DNA from: Lachnospiraceae bacterium
GTDB taxonomy: Bacteria > Bacillota > Clostridia > Lachnospirales > Lachnospiraceae
Direction: 5' to 3'
DNA length: 35,225 nt
Assembly (NCBI GenBank): GCA_017440045.1
Contig: JAFSIA010000060.1
Location: 1 to 35,225 of the forward strand
How positions within the stretch are numbered: the first letter of the stretch is position 1; each line of letters begins with the position of its first letter. This document shows positions 1 to 7,255 of this stretch, piece after piece. The notes beneath the pieces were generated by a model, which was given only the letters and a program-made list of their open reading frames with translations, had not been told where the DNA came from and made no database searches. The translations under genes were made by a program, and so were the position numbers.

Positions 1-825
1 ACCTTTAACATTATCTATAAAATACTCAATAAACTCCTCAATCTCGTCATAATCAGACTCAAACACCCCCCAAGGATTACAGTAACCATTTTTTTTAACA
101 TATATATTTCCCGAAGATGTGTGTCCAAACAATACTCTATCCTTTGTTATACTATTATAACAATATATTGAAACTGCATTATTTTCTTCAGCTCGTTCGT
201 GTACATTACCTCCATTATCTCTTACCGCTTCTCTATCTTCATTCATAAGATAGTCGATTACTTTTTCCTTTGTATTATCTACATAAACGTATTCGTGCAT
301 TTCTTCTCCATCGTCATAAGTAACATGTACACGTGTATCTTCCATGCCACTCAGTAAACCTGTATCTTTCACATATTCCTCAAGAGAATCCGGTTCATAA
401 TACGTGTTAATATAAATAAAATAATAATCCTCTATCTTTGCAGCCACAGCATATTCTGTTGATACATTTTTTATTTTATAATATCCGTATGTTCGATAAC
501 ATGCTCCCAAAAATGGATTGATATTAAATTGCAGATACATATCCTCTAATTTGTATTCCAATTGGGTATTATCATCCATAAACTCCCTTAAGCAATACAT
601 ATCATCATTATGCATTGCCGCAAAATAATTATATAAATCAAGTGGATATTTCTCTGCTTCTGGTTCTTCGTAGCGTAAAATATACTCTTCATCATATGTT
701 ATATCCCTATACAAATCACTTACCAGCTCGCTTAACGAATCCGTTCTATTTATCATTATTATAACTGTTAATATGCTGCATAATAAAACAGCGATTATCA
801 ATACACATATTATTTTCTTTTTCAT
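1..825 (-). CDS. Membrane-anchored hypothetical protein, C-terminus beyond window (candidate Rhs immunity protein)
   Basis: The reading frame opens at the ATG at 825 and stays open for 275 codons to the window edge, so the C-terminus is missing. It begins MKKKIICVLIIAVLLC, a short basic stretch and one hydrophobic segment (about residues 4-26), so it is probably an N-terminally anchored extracytoplasmic protein; the cysteine does not sit in a good lipobox. The rest is acidic, rich in Tyr, Asp and Glu, and matches no family I recognise. Its ribosome site AGGAGG overlaps the TAG stop of the upstream Rhs gene, so the two are almost certainly cotranscribed and probably translationally coupled. 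The slot directly after a polymorphic toxin is where immunity genes normally sit. The immunity role is inferred from position alone. Confidence 0.8.
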   Translation of the reverse strand, partial: MKKKIICVLIIAVLLCSILTVIIMINRTDSLSELVSDLYRDITYDEEYILRYEEPEAEKYPLDLYNYFAAMHNDDMYCLREFMDDNTQLEYKLEDMYLQFNINPFLGACYRTYGYYKIKNVSTEYAVAAKIEDYYFIYINTYYEPDSLEEYVKDTGLLSGMEDTRVHVTYDDGEEMHEYVYVDNTKEKVIDYLMNEDREAVRDNGGNVHERAEENNAVSIYCYNSITKDRVLFGHTSSGNIYVKKNGYCNPWGVFESDYDEIEEFIEYFIDNVKG

Positions 826-839
826 TTTATATTATCCTC

Positions 840-3800
840 CTACTTATAAAGTACATTATATCTAAAAAAAATATGGTCTACTGTCAAATTATATATTCCT
901 GCATCTGATACTGTGTCATTTTTTTTGTAAGAATAATATTGAACCCATCCTTTATTATCATAATATCCTATATTAGGATTGTCCTTATCATAAAATGATT
1001 TAAAATATATTTTATTATTAGAAGTCATTAATGGTTCAACTGCTCCATCACTTGCAATCACTCTTCCTGATATACTCCTAGATAATGTTAATGCAAAATT
1101 ATCATTACTATTAGCCAAATGACCACAATAGCACGAAAGTAAAACAAGCAATTTTATTGGTTTAGGCTTCTGTCCAAAGCTGTGATATTTACTTACAAGC
1201 GTCGCACTCTTCTCTTTAGGAGCGGTTCCAATTCCATCTGGAGCACCATGTGCACATATTATAACAATGTCCGTCTCCGGAAGATTTCTCCACCAGTCTA
1301 TAAATACCTTTGTATCATTCGATACTGTTTCTGAAAAAACTGTATTACTTTTTGCCAGTACTTCATTCTTAATTGCATGTGATGCAGATTTAAAATCCTC
1401 CCTGTCTATAGTATATAATACAACTGATATTGTTGCATTTCCAGTAGGATCATAATTATTAACAGGGTCACCACTACAATATGAATACAAATTATCATCA
1501 ATAATCTTATCCGGCAACAGGCTAACATCATCCATATTCAGAAATCTTCGCATATTCGGATCATAATATCTACTCTTCAGATAGTAAAATCCTGTTTCCT
1601 GGTCATAATAGTAGCTCTTGTATCTAATTGGATTAATATTAGCAATATCTTCATTTCCATACACATTGACAATTGCTCCCCATGGATCATATGTATATCC
1701 GCATACAAATTCACCTAAATCATTTATAATTCCAATAACATCTCCCATCATATTTTTTTTATAATAATAATTGCAATCACGATAATTAAATCCAATCAAT
1801 GTATCTCTCTCGTCATATATATACCATAACATTTCATCGCCAATTACTTCTAAAATAATATCTTGTCCATCATAGTAACAAAACGTTGTTACATCATTAA
1901 CTGTTTTTGTAGTTCTTCGACCATAATAATCATAAGTATATTCGACCTCATTATCATCATTTGAGATACCTTTAAGCTCCCTTCCCTCCCAATAAATATT
2001 TGTTCCGTCATAATATGTTAAGGGGTTTCCTATCTGGTCGTACACAATAGTATTTCCATTATATGATGTTAATACATCACTATTTATACTTGATTTATAC
2101 TCATATATATTTTCGCAAATGATATTTCCTGTTAATATATTCTCCTTTTTCACACAAGAAATATTTCCATGTATATCATATTTATATAACTCCATTATAC
2201 CATCAGCATAATCTGTATACTTTATAAGTTTTCCTTCCGAATTATATTCATATTCTTTTTTTAGTCCATCAGAATCCTTTATTGCCAATATTTTGTTATT
2301 ATCATATACATAATCGACAATTTCTCCAGTATTATAAGACAAACTTCTTATTCCATCTTCGCTATAGTTACAATCAATCGAATATAACACACCATTTGAA
2401 TTACTTATCTTATATCCATAATTCTCCTCTGTATATTCATCTCCACTGACTAGGCATACTTTTGAAAAGTCAGGTTTGTATATAGTCTGTTCTTTTACAG
2501 TATCCGAATATTGATATATAACGTTATATATACTCTCATCTTCATAATATGCAATATTATAACCTAAACTCGAAACAATGTTATCTAATCCTTCGTCATT
2601 ATAATTATATATATATTCTATTCCTGTCTGCATATCAATAAAGTTTTTATCTGAAGCTCCCCATTGATTTACAATTCTGTCGTTAATGCTATATACTGTT
2701 TCTCCCATAGCATTCTTTGAAATAGAAATAACATCACCATTTCCATAATTTATCGTTCCCTCATTCTTACTAACTATAAGATTATCGTTTAAATACACCT
2801 CTGACACCATTCCATTATTGTATATAAAAGAATAAATATCACCATCATTAGAAAAATATAGCATATTGCCATCTGAGTCATATTCGTATGTACTTATTTT
2901 TGATTCTTCTCCATATATTTCTAATTTTAATATAACTTTACCATACGCATCATAATAATATATAGTTTGCAAATCTCCAACAGTCTTTTCTTTCACATCT
3001 CCCGTTAAATAATTATATACATACTGATATACCTTGCCATCTTCTCCAAATCCATTTATCACTACATCATATCTACCTACATTGTATAATTGCGGAATTA
3101 TTGCTTCACTATTATTATCTTCATATCCTGTATATATTCTTACATTATCGTCCCCATCCAACAATCCATCTAAATCACTATCATTCAAATAAGGATGTGT
3201 TCCATTACTTATTTCTTCAACATAATTTAATCCATCTTCATCTACATCATTATTTTCTGTATACTCACAAGGATTAGTCAATAAATATATACACTCAATA
3301 TTATCAGCAAAGCCATCGCCGTCTGTATCTTTATTATTGGGATCTGTTTTTGTAAAAAGTATTTCTTCTCCGTCTGAAATACCATCTTCATCCACATCAA
3401 TATTTGCATATTTTACCACATTATCTTCTAATATAAAGCTTTCTATATCCGAATATTTAATTTCATTATATCTAGTAGTACCCTTTACAACAACATCGAT
3501 TTTTTCATCAAAATCTAACTCACCCGCATTTTTAAAATCCTTTAAATTATTAAGTAACTCAAACGAATTAGAAGTATCCCTTCGTACATATACCTCCATT
3601 TTATCAAAATAATTTTCGTAGATTTCTTGATCATCTAAAATAATATCATACTTATTATTATCTTTATCGTAATAACAACTTATCTCAAATGTGATATCGT
3701 TTGATAAATATCTAATATTTTGTGTCATTACAGATATTTCATCTACACCATTTATTTGCAAAACGCCAACTGATAATTTTGTCTCTTCTGCAATAATTAC

Positions 3801-4340
3801 ACCATCTATTAACACATTTGAGGATGAAACAGATACCTTACCATTTGGAGCATATATAATTCCGTTAAAATCCACACTTCCCGCATTTATACTAATATTT
3901 CCTGATTTTGAATATATTATTGTCTTTTCATTCGACAAAATTTCCGATGCATTAATAATAATATCATTTTCTGCTACAATTATTTTAGAAGGCAACATCT
4001 TATTTACATTGATTTTAATATATGATTGGGAAAATATACTATTGTCATTATCATATATATTATTACCGTACTCATATTTCTCATATACATCTGCATGATT
4101 TCCAAGCAATCTTATAATTCCACTATGTAAATCCATCAACTGCTCCTCAATATTAACCTGCCCGTTATAAACGCACACACCTTCATCTGTAATTTTTTTA
4201 GTCTGAATAACTATATTTTCTGAGTCGTAGCTAGTTGCTGACGAAACAATCATATAATTAGCAAATGTGCTTACAATTATGCACACAATAACAAACAGAT
4301 TAATTGCTCTTTTTAATAGTGTTGTAGTTCTTTTTCTCAT
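840..4340 (-). CDS. Secreted Rhs/YD-repeat protein with caspase-like C-terminal domain (polymorphic toxin)
   Basis: This is a 1166-residue protein with a Sec-type signal peptide (basic start, hydrophobic core about residues 14-35). A beta-rich region with short hydrophobic strand repeats follows (about 130-200). Next come three calcium-binding thrombospondin type 3-like Asp-rich repeats (about 313-400; DVDEDGISDG, DTDGDGFADN, DSDLDGLLDG) and many YD repeats. The Rhs core signature reads GFYYLKSRYYDPNMRRF (about 920-936), with DPTG near 967. The variable tip after DPTG, about 200 residues, contains ICAHGAPDG (His near 1030) and LVLLSCYCGH (Cys near 1070). A hydrophobic strand ending in His-Gly followed by a strand ending in Ser-Cys fits the catalytic dyad of clan CD (caspase/CHAT-like) peptidases. 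I infer a contact-dependent or secreted toxin; the target is unknown. The ATG has AAGGAG eight to ten bases upstream. Confidence 0.85.
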   Translation of the reverse strand: MRKRTTTLLKRAINLFVIVCIIVSTFANYMIVSSATSYDSENIVIQTKKITDEGVCVYNGQVNIEEQLMDLHSGIIRLLGNHADVYEKYEYGNNIYDNDNSIFSQSYIKINVNKMLPSKIIVAENDIIINASEILSNEKTIIYSKSGNISINAGSVDFNGIIYAPNGKVSVSSSNVLIDGVIIAEETKLSVGVLQINGVDEISVMTQNIRYLSNDITFEISCYYDKDNNKYDIILDDQEIYENYFDKMEVYVRRDTSNSFELLNNLKDFKNAGELDFDEKIDVVVKGTTRYNEIKYSDIESFILEDNVVKYANIDVDEDGISDGEEILFTKTDPNNKDTDGDGFADNIECIYLLTNPCEYTENNDVDEDGLNYVEEISNGTHPYLNDSDLDGLLDGDDNVRIYTGYEDNNSEAIIPQLYNVGRYDVVINGFGEDGKVYQYVYNYLTGDVKEKTVGDLQTIYYYDAYGKVILKLEIYGEESKISTYEYDSDGNMLYFSNDGDIYSFIYNNGMVSEVYLNDNLIVSKNEGTINYGNGDVISISKNAMGETVYSINDRIVNQWGASDKNFIDMQTGIEYIYNYNDEGLDNIVSSLGYNIAYYEDESIYNVIYQYSDTVKEQTIYKPDFSKVCLVSGDEYTEENYGYKISNSNGVLYSIDCNYSEDGIRSLSYNTGEIVDYVYDNNKILAIKDSDGLKKEYEYNSEGKLIKYTDYADGIMELYKYDIHGNISCVKKENILTGNIICENIYEYKSSINSDVLTSYNGNTIVYDQIGNPLTYYDGTNIYWEGRELKGISNDDNEVEYTYDYYGRRTTKTVNDVTTFCYYDGQDIILEVIGDEMLWYIYDERDTLIGFNYRDCNYYYKKNMMGDVIGIINDLGEFVCGYTYDPWGAIVNVYGNEDIANINPIRYKSYYYDQETGFYYLKSRYYDPNMRRFLNMDDVSLLPDKIIDDNLYSYCSGDPVNNYDPTGNATISVVLYTIDREDFKSASHAIKNEVLAKSNTVFSETVSNDTKVFIDWWRNLPETDIVIICAHGAPDGIGTAPKEKSATLVSKYHSFGQKPKPIKLLVLLSCYCGHLANSNDNFALTLSRSISGRVIASDGAVEPLMTSNNKIYFKSFYDKDNPNIGYYDNKGWVQYYSYKKNDTVSDAGIYNLTVDHIFFRYNVLYK

Positions 4341-4493
4341 TGTTTACTTCTTCTCCTTTTGTGTTTAGGTACTTTTTCTATATCTTTATTCACTGTATGT
4401 ATATACTTCTATTCCTTGCCTCCTTTTTAGATTTCAACTTAACATCTTTTAATTCATTGTAACAACTATTTTCTTTTTTTTAATAATTTCAGC

Positions 4494-4524
4494 CCCAACG
4501 ACATCCTACGTGTCCCAACGACAT
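4494..4524 (-). promoter_or_regulatory. Pair of ATGTCGTTGGG sites exactly 20 bp apart upstream of the Rhs gene
   Basis: Read on the minus strand, ATGTCGTTGGG occurs at 4504-4494 and again at 4524-4514, exactly two helical turns apart and in the same orientation. The pair lies about 155-185 bp upstream of the Rhs start. A possible -10 hexamer TACAAT lies at 4461-4456 on the same strand, without a clear -35. The TGTCG core equals the start of the Spo0A box (TGTCGAA), and TGTCGTTGG recurs at the head of the plus-strand repeats at 4687-4695. I infer binding sites for the adjacent Spo0A-like regulator. Confidence 0.5.
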
Positions 4525-4583
4525 TTTTTACGCATCATATTTCTTCCACCATACTACATATGTCTCATAAACAGTCAACACAA

Positions 4584-4620
4584 TTTGCATAGGTGATAGT
4601 AATTTTTGCGTAAGTGATAT
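4584..4620 (+). repeat. Two direct copies of TTTGCRTARGTGATA, 21 bp apart
   Basis: TTTGCATAGGTGATA at 4584-4598 and TTTGCGTAAGTGATA at 4605-4619 differ at two positions and start 21 bp apart, about two helical turns. They lie mid-way in the divergent intergenic region between the Rhs gene and the regulator. A second-factor operator is a guess; no known box is matched. Confidence 0.4.
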
Positions 4621-4661
4621 TTATTTCCTATTACAATTATGACATTTTAATAATAAGTAAT

Positions 4662-4682
4662 GTAATTTTTTAAAAAAATTAC
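4662..4682. other. AT-rich palindrome in the divergent control region
   Basis: GTAATTTTTT followed directly by AAAAAAATTAC is a near-perfect inverted repeat immediately before the tandem 10-bp repeats. It may be an UP-like or bend element, or a protein site; the sequence alone does not decide. Confidence 0.35.
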
Positions 4683-4690
4683 TTTTTGTC

Positions 4691-4750
4691 GTTGGTTTTC
4701 GTTGGTTTTTGTTGGTTTTCGTTGGTTTTCGTTGCTTTTTGTTGGTTTTA
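4691..4750 (+). repeat. Six tandem 10-bp repeats (GTTGGTTTTY) upstream of the response regulator
   Basis: Six consecutive 10-bp units, GTTGGTTTTC/T with one GTTGCTTTTT and a last GTTGGTTTTA, run without spacing and are headed by TTTGTC, so the first site reads TTTGTCGTTGG. A period of exactly one helical turn places every copy on the same DNA face. The array ends 46 bp before the regulator ATG; a possible -10 TATATT lies at 4766-4771. The same unit recurs before the kinase gene. Spo0A DNA-binding domains are known to load head-to-tail on tandem boxes about 10 bp apart, so this is probably the cognate regulator's cooperative operator. Confidence 0.6.
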
Positions 4751-4796
4751 GGTGTAAACTAGAATTATATTTTTGAGTGGAAAATCAAGGAGATTT

Positions 4797-5267
4797 ATGA
4801 ATATGTCGGATTTTGCTATTCTTTTAGTCGAGGATGATGTCTCGACTTGCAAACGTTTTATTGAATATATAGACTCAAAGGATGATGTCACCTTAGTAAG
4901 TCATACAAATAGTTCTTCTAAGGCACTCTCAGACATTTCCTACCATTGCCCTGATGCAGTAATACTAGATTTAGAACTACATCACGGTAGTGGAAGTGGC
5001 CTAGAGGTTTTAGCCGGTTTAAAAGACATAAATTACAAGCCATATGTTCTTGTCACCACAAACAACTCAAGCGAAACTACATACGAGTATGTAAGGCAGC
5101 TAGGTGCCGATTTTATAATATATAAGCACCAGAAGGATTACTCTGAAAAATATGCTGTTGACTTCCTATATACTCTTAAGATATTATTAAACAGAATATC
5201 TCACAGTGCAAAAGTGATGGATTCGAAACACCAGAATATGTTGAAAAGAAAAAGAACCTACGTATAA
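4797..5267 (+). CDS. Response regulator receiver domain (N-terminal part of a Spo0A-like regulator)
   Basis: The product is a 156-residue receiver domain counted from the ATG at 4797, which has AAGGAG upstream; ATG 4803 is also possible, and an in-frame TTG at 4773 lacks a ribosome site. The acidic pocket is VEDD (Asp13, Asp14), the phosphoacceptor is Asp58 in VILDLEL, the conserved Thr is Thr87 in VLVTT, and the conserved Lys is Lys110 in IIYKH, so the phosphorylation machinery is complete. The ORF ends soon after the receiver, in the A-rich stretch AAAAGAAAAAG (5244-5254). A Spo0A-type DNA-binding domain continues in the -1 frame from there. The two parts almost certainly derive from one gene, separated by one missing base or joined by a frameshift. 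The cognate kinase follows at 5803. Confidence 0.85.
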   Translation: MNMSDFAILLVEDDVSTCKRFIEYIDSKDDVTLVSHTNSSSKALSDISYHCPDAVILDLELHHGSGSGLEVLAGLKDINYKPYVLVTTNNSSETTYEYVRQLGADFIIYKHQKDYSEKYAVDFLYTLKILLNRISHSAKVMDSKHQNMLKRKRTYV

Positions 5268-5281
5268 GCAGGGAATTAGAC

Positions 5282-5572
5282 TTAGTTGGTATTAGTCCCA
5301 AGGCTGTAGGTTATAAATATTTAATTGATGCCATTAGCATCGTTATGGATGGTCCCGTCAGCAATATATGTATATTAATAGCCGAGAAACATAAGGTAAG
5401 CACACCTAGCGTTGAACGTGCAATGCAAAACGCTATAAATAAAGCATGGAAGACTTCAGACATAGATACTCTTGAAAAATATTACACTGGAAAAATCTCT
5501 TCTGAAAAAGGGTCACCTACGATTACCGAGTTTATATATTTTTACGCTAATAAAATAAAGAATTGTATATAA
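5282..5572 (+). CDS. Spo0A C-terminal-type DNA-binding domain, in the -1 frame relative to the receiver ORF
   Basis: In the -1 frame relative to the receiver ORF, codons from about 5252 read through LVGISPKAVGYKYLIDAI and PSVERAMQNAINKAW to KGSPTITEF, ending at 5572. This aligns by eye along its whole length with the Spo0A C-terminal domain (GYQYLREAI, PSRVERAIRHAIEVAW, KGKPTNSEF), including the recognition-helix signature SVERAMQNAI. The first ATG in this frame, at 5345, would remove the first helix and has no ribosome site, so independent translation is unlikely. The frame is open upstream across the A-rich overlap, so a -1 shift near 5249-5253 would give one protein of about 260 residues. 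Whether it is a mutation, an assembly error or programmed frameshifting cannot be told here. The end listed is certain; the start is nominal. Confidence 0.7.
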   Translation, partial: LVGISPKAVGYKYLIDAISIVMDGPVSNICILIAEKHKVSTPSVERAMQNAINKAWKTSDIDTLEKYYTGKISSEKGSPTITEFIYFYANKIKNCI

Positions 5573-5583
5573 AATATGCAAAA

Positions 5584-5605
5584 CGCTCGACTTAATCGTC
5601 GAGCG
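5584..5605. terminator. Hairpin terminator after the regulator, usable from both strands
   Basis: CGCTCGAC and GTCGAGCG form an 8-bp stem with a 6-nt loop. It is followed by CTTTATAT on the plus strand and TTTTGCAT on the minus strand. It closes the regulator transcript and would also end a minus-strand transcript carrying the small ORF at 5680-5633. Confidence 0.65.
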
Positions 5606-5632
5606 CTTTATATGGTATATGTCTACTACTTT

Positions 5633-5680
5633 TTAAAAACCAAACCAACTACATATACGATCAATAATTACATCCCACAT
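5633..5680 (-). CDS. 15-residue peptide ORF antisense between regulator and kinase (candidate signal peptide)
   Basis: On the minus strand the ATG at 5680 is preceded by AAGGAGG with 7-nt spacing, one of the strongest ribosome sites in the window. It opens MWDVIIDRICSWFGF followed by TAA. The peptide is hydrophobic and amphipathic, with two Trp, one Cys and a C-terminal Trp-Phe-Gly-Phe. A terminator hairpin lies about 30 nt downstream. Its place beside a membrane-receptor kinase of the peptide-sensing AgrC/ComD type suggests a pheromone or small regulatory peptide. No AgrB-like processing protease is present in the window, and the peptide has no leader, so it would have to act as translated or use a remote exporter. 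A chance ORF is possible; the ribosome site and terminator argue against it. Confidence 0.45.
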   Translation of the reverse strand: MWDVIIDRICSWFGF

Positions 5681-5690
5681 ATTTAAACCT

Positions 5691-5724
5691 CCTTGATTTT
5701 TTACAATCTTAAGAAAAATCAAGG
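5691..5724. promoter_or_regulatory. 11-bp inverted repeat overlapping the ribosome site of the small peptide ORF
   Basis: CCTTGATTTTT (5691-5701) and AAAAATCAAGG (5714-5724) form a perfect 11-bp stem with a 12-nt loop. On the minus strand, AAGG of the peptide's AAGGAGG ribosome site lies inside the stem, so the RNA could hide it. On the plus strand the hairpin is followed by CTTTTCT and could act as a weak terminator ahead of the kinase. Either role is inferred. Confidence 0.45.
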
Positions 5725-5737
5725 CTTTTCTAAATTT

Positions 5738-5776
5738 GTTGGTGATGTTGCTTTTTGTTGCTTTTTGTTGGTTTTT
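5738..5776 (+). repeat. Tandem 10-bp repeats (GTTGSTTTTT) upstream of the sensor kinase
   Basis: GTTG units start at 5738, 5747, 5757 and 5767, and the last three are exact 10-bp units GTTGCTTTTT, GTTGCTTTTT and GTTGGTTTTT. This is the same element as the six-copy array before the regulator. The array ends 26 bp before the kinase ATG, so both halves of the two-component system appear to share one regulator. Confidence 0.55.
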
Positions 5777-5802
5777 GTCCATATAAACATTGAGGAGGTT
5801 AT

Positions 5803-7248
5803 ATGATAGAATCTTATGTAAAATATTACTTTATGCTTGCATGCGGTTTTTATTGCTTCAACAAGCTTCTCAAGCTTAAAACGTCAAAAAAACAATATGC
5901 AATGAATCTCATATTGCTTTTTTTCACAAATATTCTTCTTTTTGTTGCTCGAGTAAATTTTCCGTACATAACCACTGTTCTGCTTTTTATTGCTATCTTC
6001 GTTCACGCTAATATGACTCACAATATCGACTTCAAAGTTTCTATATTAGCGTCTTTACTTAGTATTGGTCTTAGTTATTTTCTTTTTGCCTTAGCAACCA
6101 TACTAATCAGTCCACTACTAATTTTTACTGCACTAAAGGAATATGATACAACTTACATAGATCCCTTTTTAATGCTGTTAACTGGTTTTGTACAACTAAT
6201 TATAGTCTACTCAATTTTCCGTATTAAACGACTACAAAATGGAATGCCATTTTTGTTGCAACAGAGAGCTAATACATTAGGCCTTTTTATCTGTTGCTTT
6301 ATCGTTTTCTTAACGTCACTTTTCACGATATTAAATACAGACACTGATTTTTATTTTCTTATTACTATTGTAAGTACTATTCTTGGCGTTATCCTTTTCG
6401 TATGGTGGAGAAAACAATTAACCATCTCCTATATAAATCGTGCTCACAAAAATGAGATTCTAAGACTTGAAGCTGAGCTGGAAAAAGTCAAAAAAGATAA
6501 TGAGCATCTTGGCGCACTTATTCATAAAGATAATAAGCTGATTCCTGCTATGGAGATGGCCGTAAAAGATATGTTGTCTGAACAAATTTCTTCTAGTGAT
6601 GAGCTTCTAGCCACAAAAGCTTCGACTTTACTGTCAGATTTAAACAAGCTTTCTACCGAACGCGCTGGTGTATTGAATTCAAGTGGACATACAAGGAACC
6701 ATTTGCCAACCACAGGTCTCATCCGTGTTGATTCCATAATCAGCTATATGCACGAAAAAGCCTCTGCCATGAAGGCTAATTTTCAGGTGATGATAGATAT
6801 TGATATAAATGAATTGATTAAGACTTCCATAAGTGAAGATTCACTTGTTACCATAATCGCTGATTTAACAGAAAATGCTCTTATAGCAACAAGAGGATGT
6901 GATGAAAAAAATATTCTTTTAGAAATCAATAAAGAAAACGATAAATTCTGCCTAAGTATTTTTGACAGCGGCATTCACTTTGAACCATATACTATTATAA
7001 ATGCCGGCAAAAAGAGAGCTTCCACTCATACTGATACAGGCGGAAGCGGTATTGGACTCATGACTACCTTTGAATTATTAAGAAAATGTCGTGGTAGTTA
7101 TATTATTGATGAAACTATCGATAATCCACTCTACACAAAGAAAGTATCCGTTCTTTTTGATATGTTAAATGAATTCCGTATATATAGCTTGCGAAGTGAA
7201 ATCATAGATTTAAGTAACGAACATCAGGATATTATTATAAACCGATAA
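5803..7248 (+). CDS. AgrC/ComD-like membrane sensor histidine kinase (GHKL ATPase)
   Basis: The product is a 481-residue kinase. About seven hydrophobic segments fill residues 5-200, a polytopic sensor like those of peptide-pheromone receptors. A coiled linker (EILRLEAELEKVKKDNEHL) leads to ALIHKDNKLIPAME, where His241 is the likely phosphorylated residue. The GHKL domain has its N box at ADLTENALIAT (Asn358), G1 at DSGIHF (about 388) and G2 at GGSGIGLMTTFELL (about 413), so the ATP site is intact. The start ATG has GAGGAGG seven bases upstream. AgrC/ComD-type kinases usually pair with LytTR-domain regulators; here the neighbour is a Spo0A-type regulator. Tandem 10-bp repeats precede the gene. 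The ligand is unknown; the small peptide at 5680-5633 is a candidate. Confidence 0.9.
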   Translation: MIESYVKYYFMLACGFYCFNKLLKLKTSKKQYAMNLILLFFTNILLFVARVNFPYITTVLLFIAIFVHANMTHNIDFKVSILASLLSIGLSYFLFALATILISPLLIFTALKEYDTTYIDPFLMLLTGFVQLIIVYSIFRIKRLQNGMPFLLQQRANTLGLFICCFIVFLTSLFTILNTDTDFYFLITIVSTILGVILFVWWRKQLTISYINRAHKNEILRLEAELEKVKKDNEHLGALIHKDNKLIPAMEMAVKDMLSEQISSSDELLATKASTLLSDLNKLSTERAGVLNSSGHTRNHLPTTGLIRVDSIISYMHEKASAMKANFQVMIDIDINELIKTSISEDSLVTIIADLTENALIATRGCDEKNILLEINKENDKFCLSIFDSGIHFEPYTIINAGKKRASTHTDTGGSGIGLMTTFELLRKCRGSYIIDETIDNPLYTKKVSVLFDMLNEFRIYSLRSEIIDLSNEHQDIIINR

Positions 7249-7255
7249 AAAGAAA

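Noticed and set aside
4341-4440. Strong ribosome-site-like AAAAAGGAGG near 4425-4433 (minus strand) ahead of the Rhs gene
   Set aside because: No ATG, GTG or TTG follows at usable spacing; a GTG 20-odd bases away would give only a short basic peptide overlapping the Rhs start.
4773-4796. TTG at 4773 as the regulator start
   Set aside because: There is no ribosome site before it, and ATG 4797 is preceded by AAGGAG and leads straight into the receiver fold.
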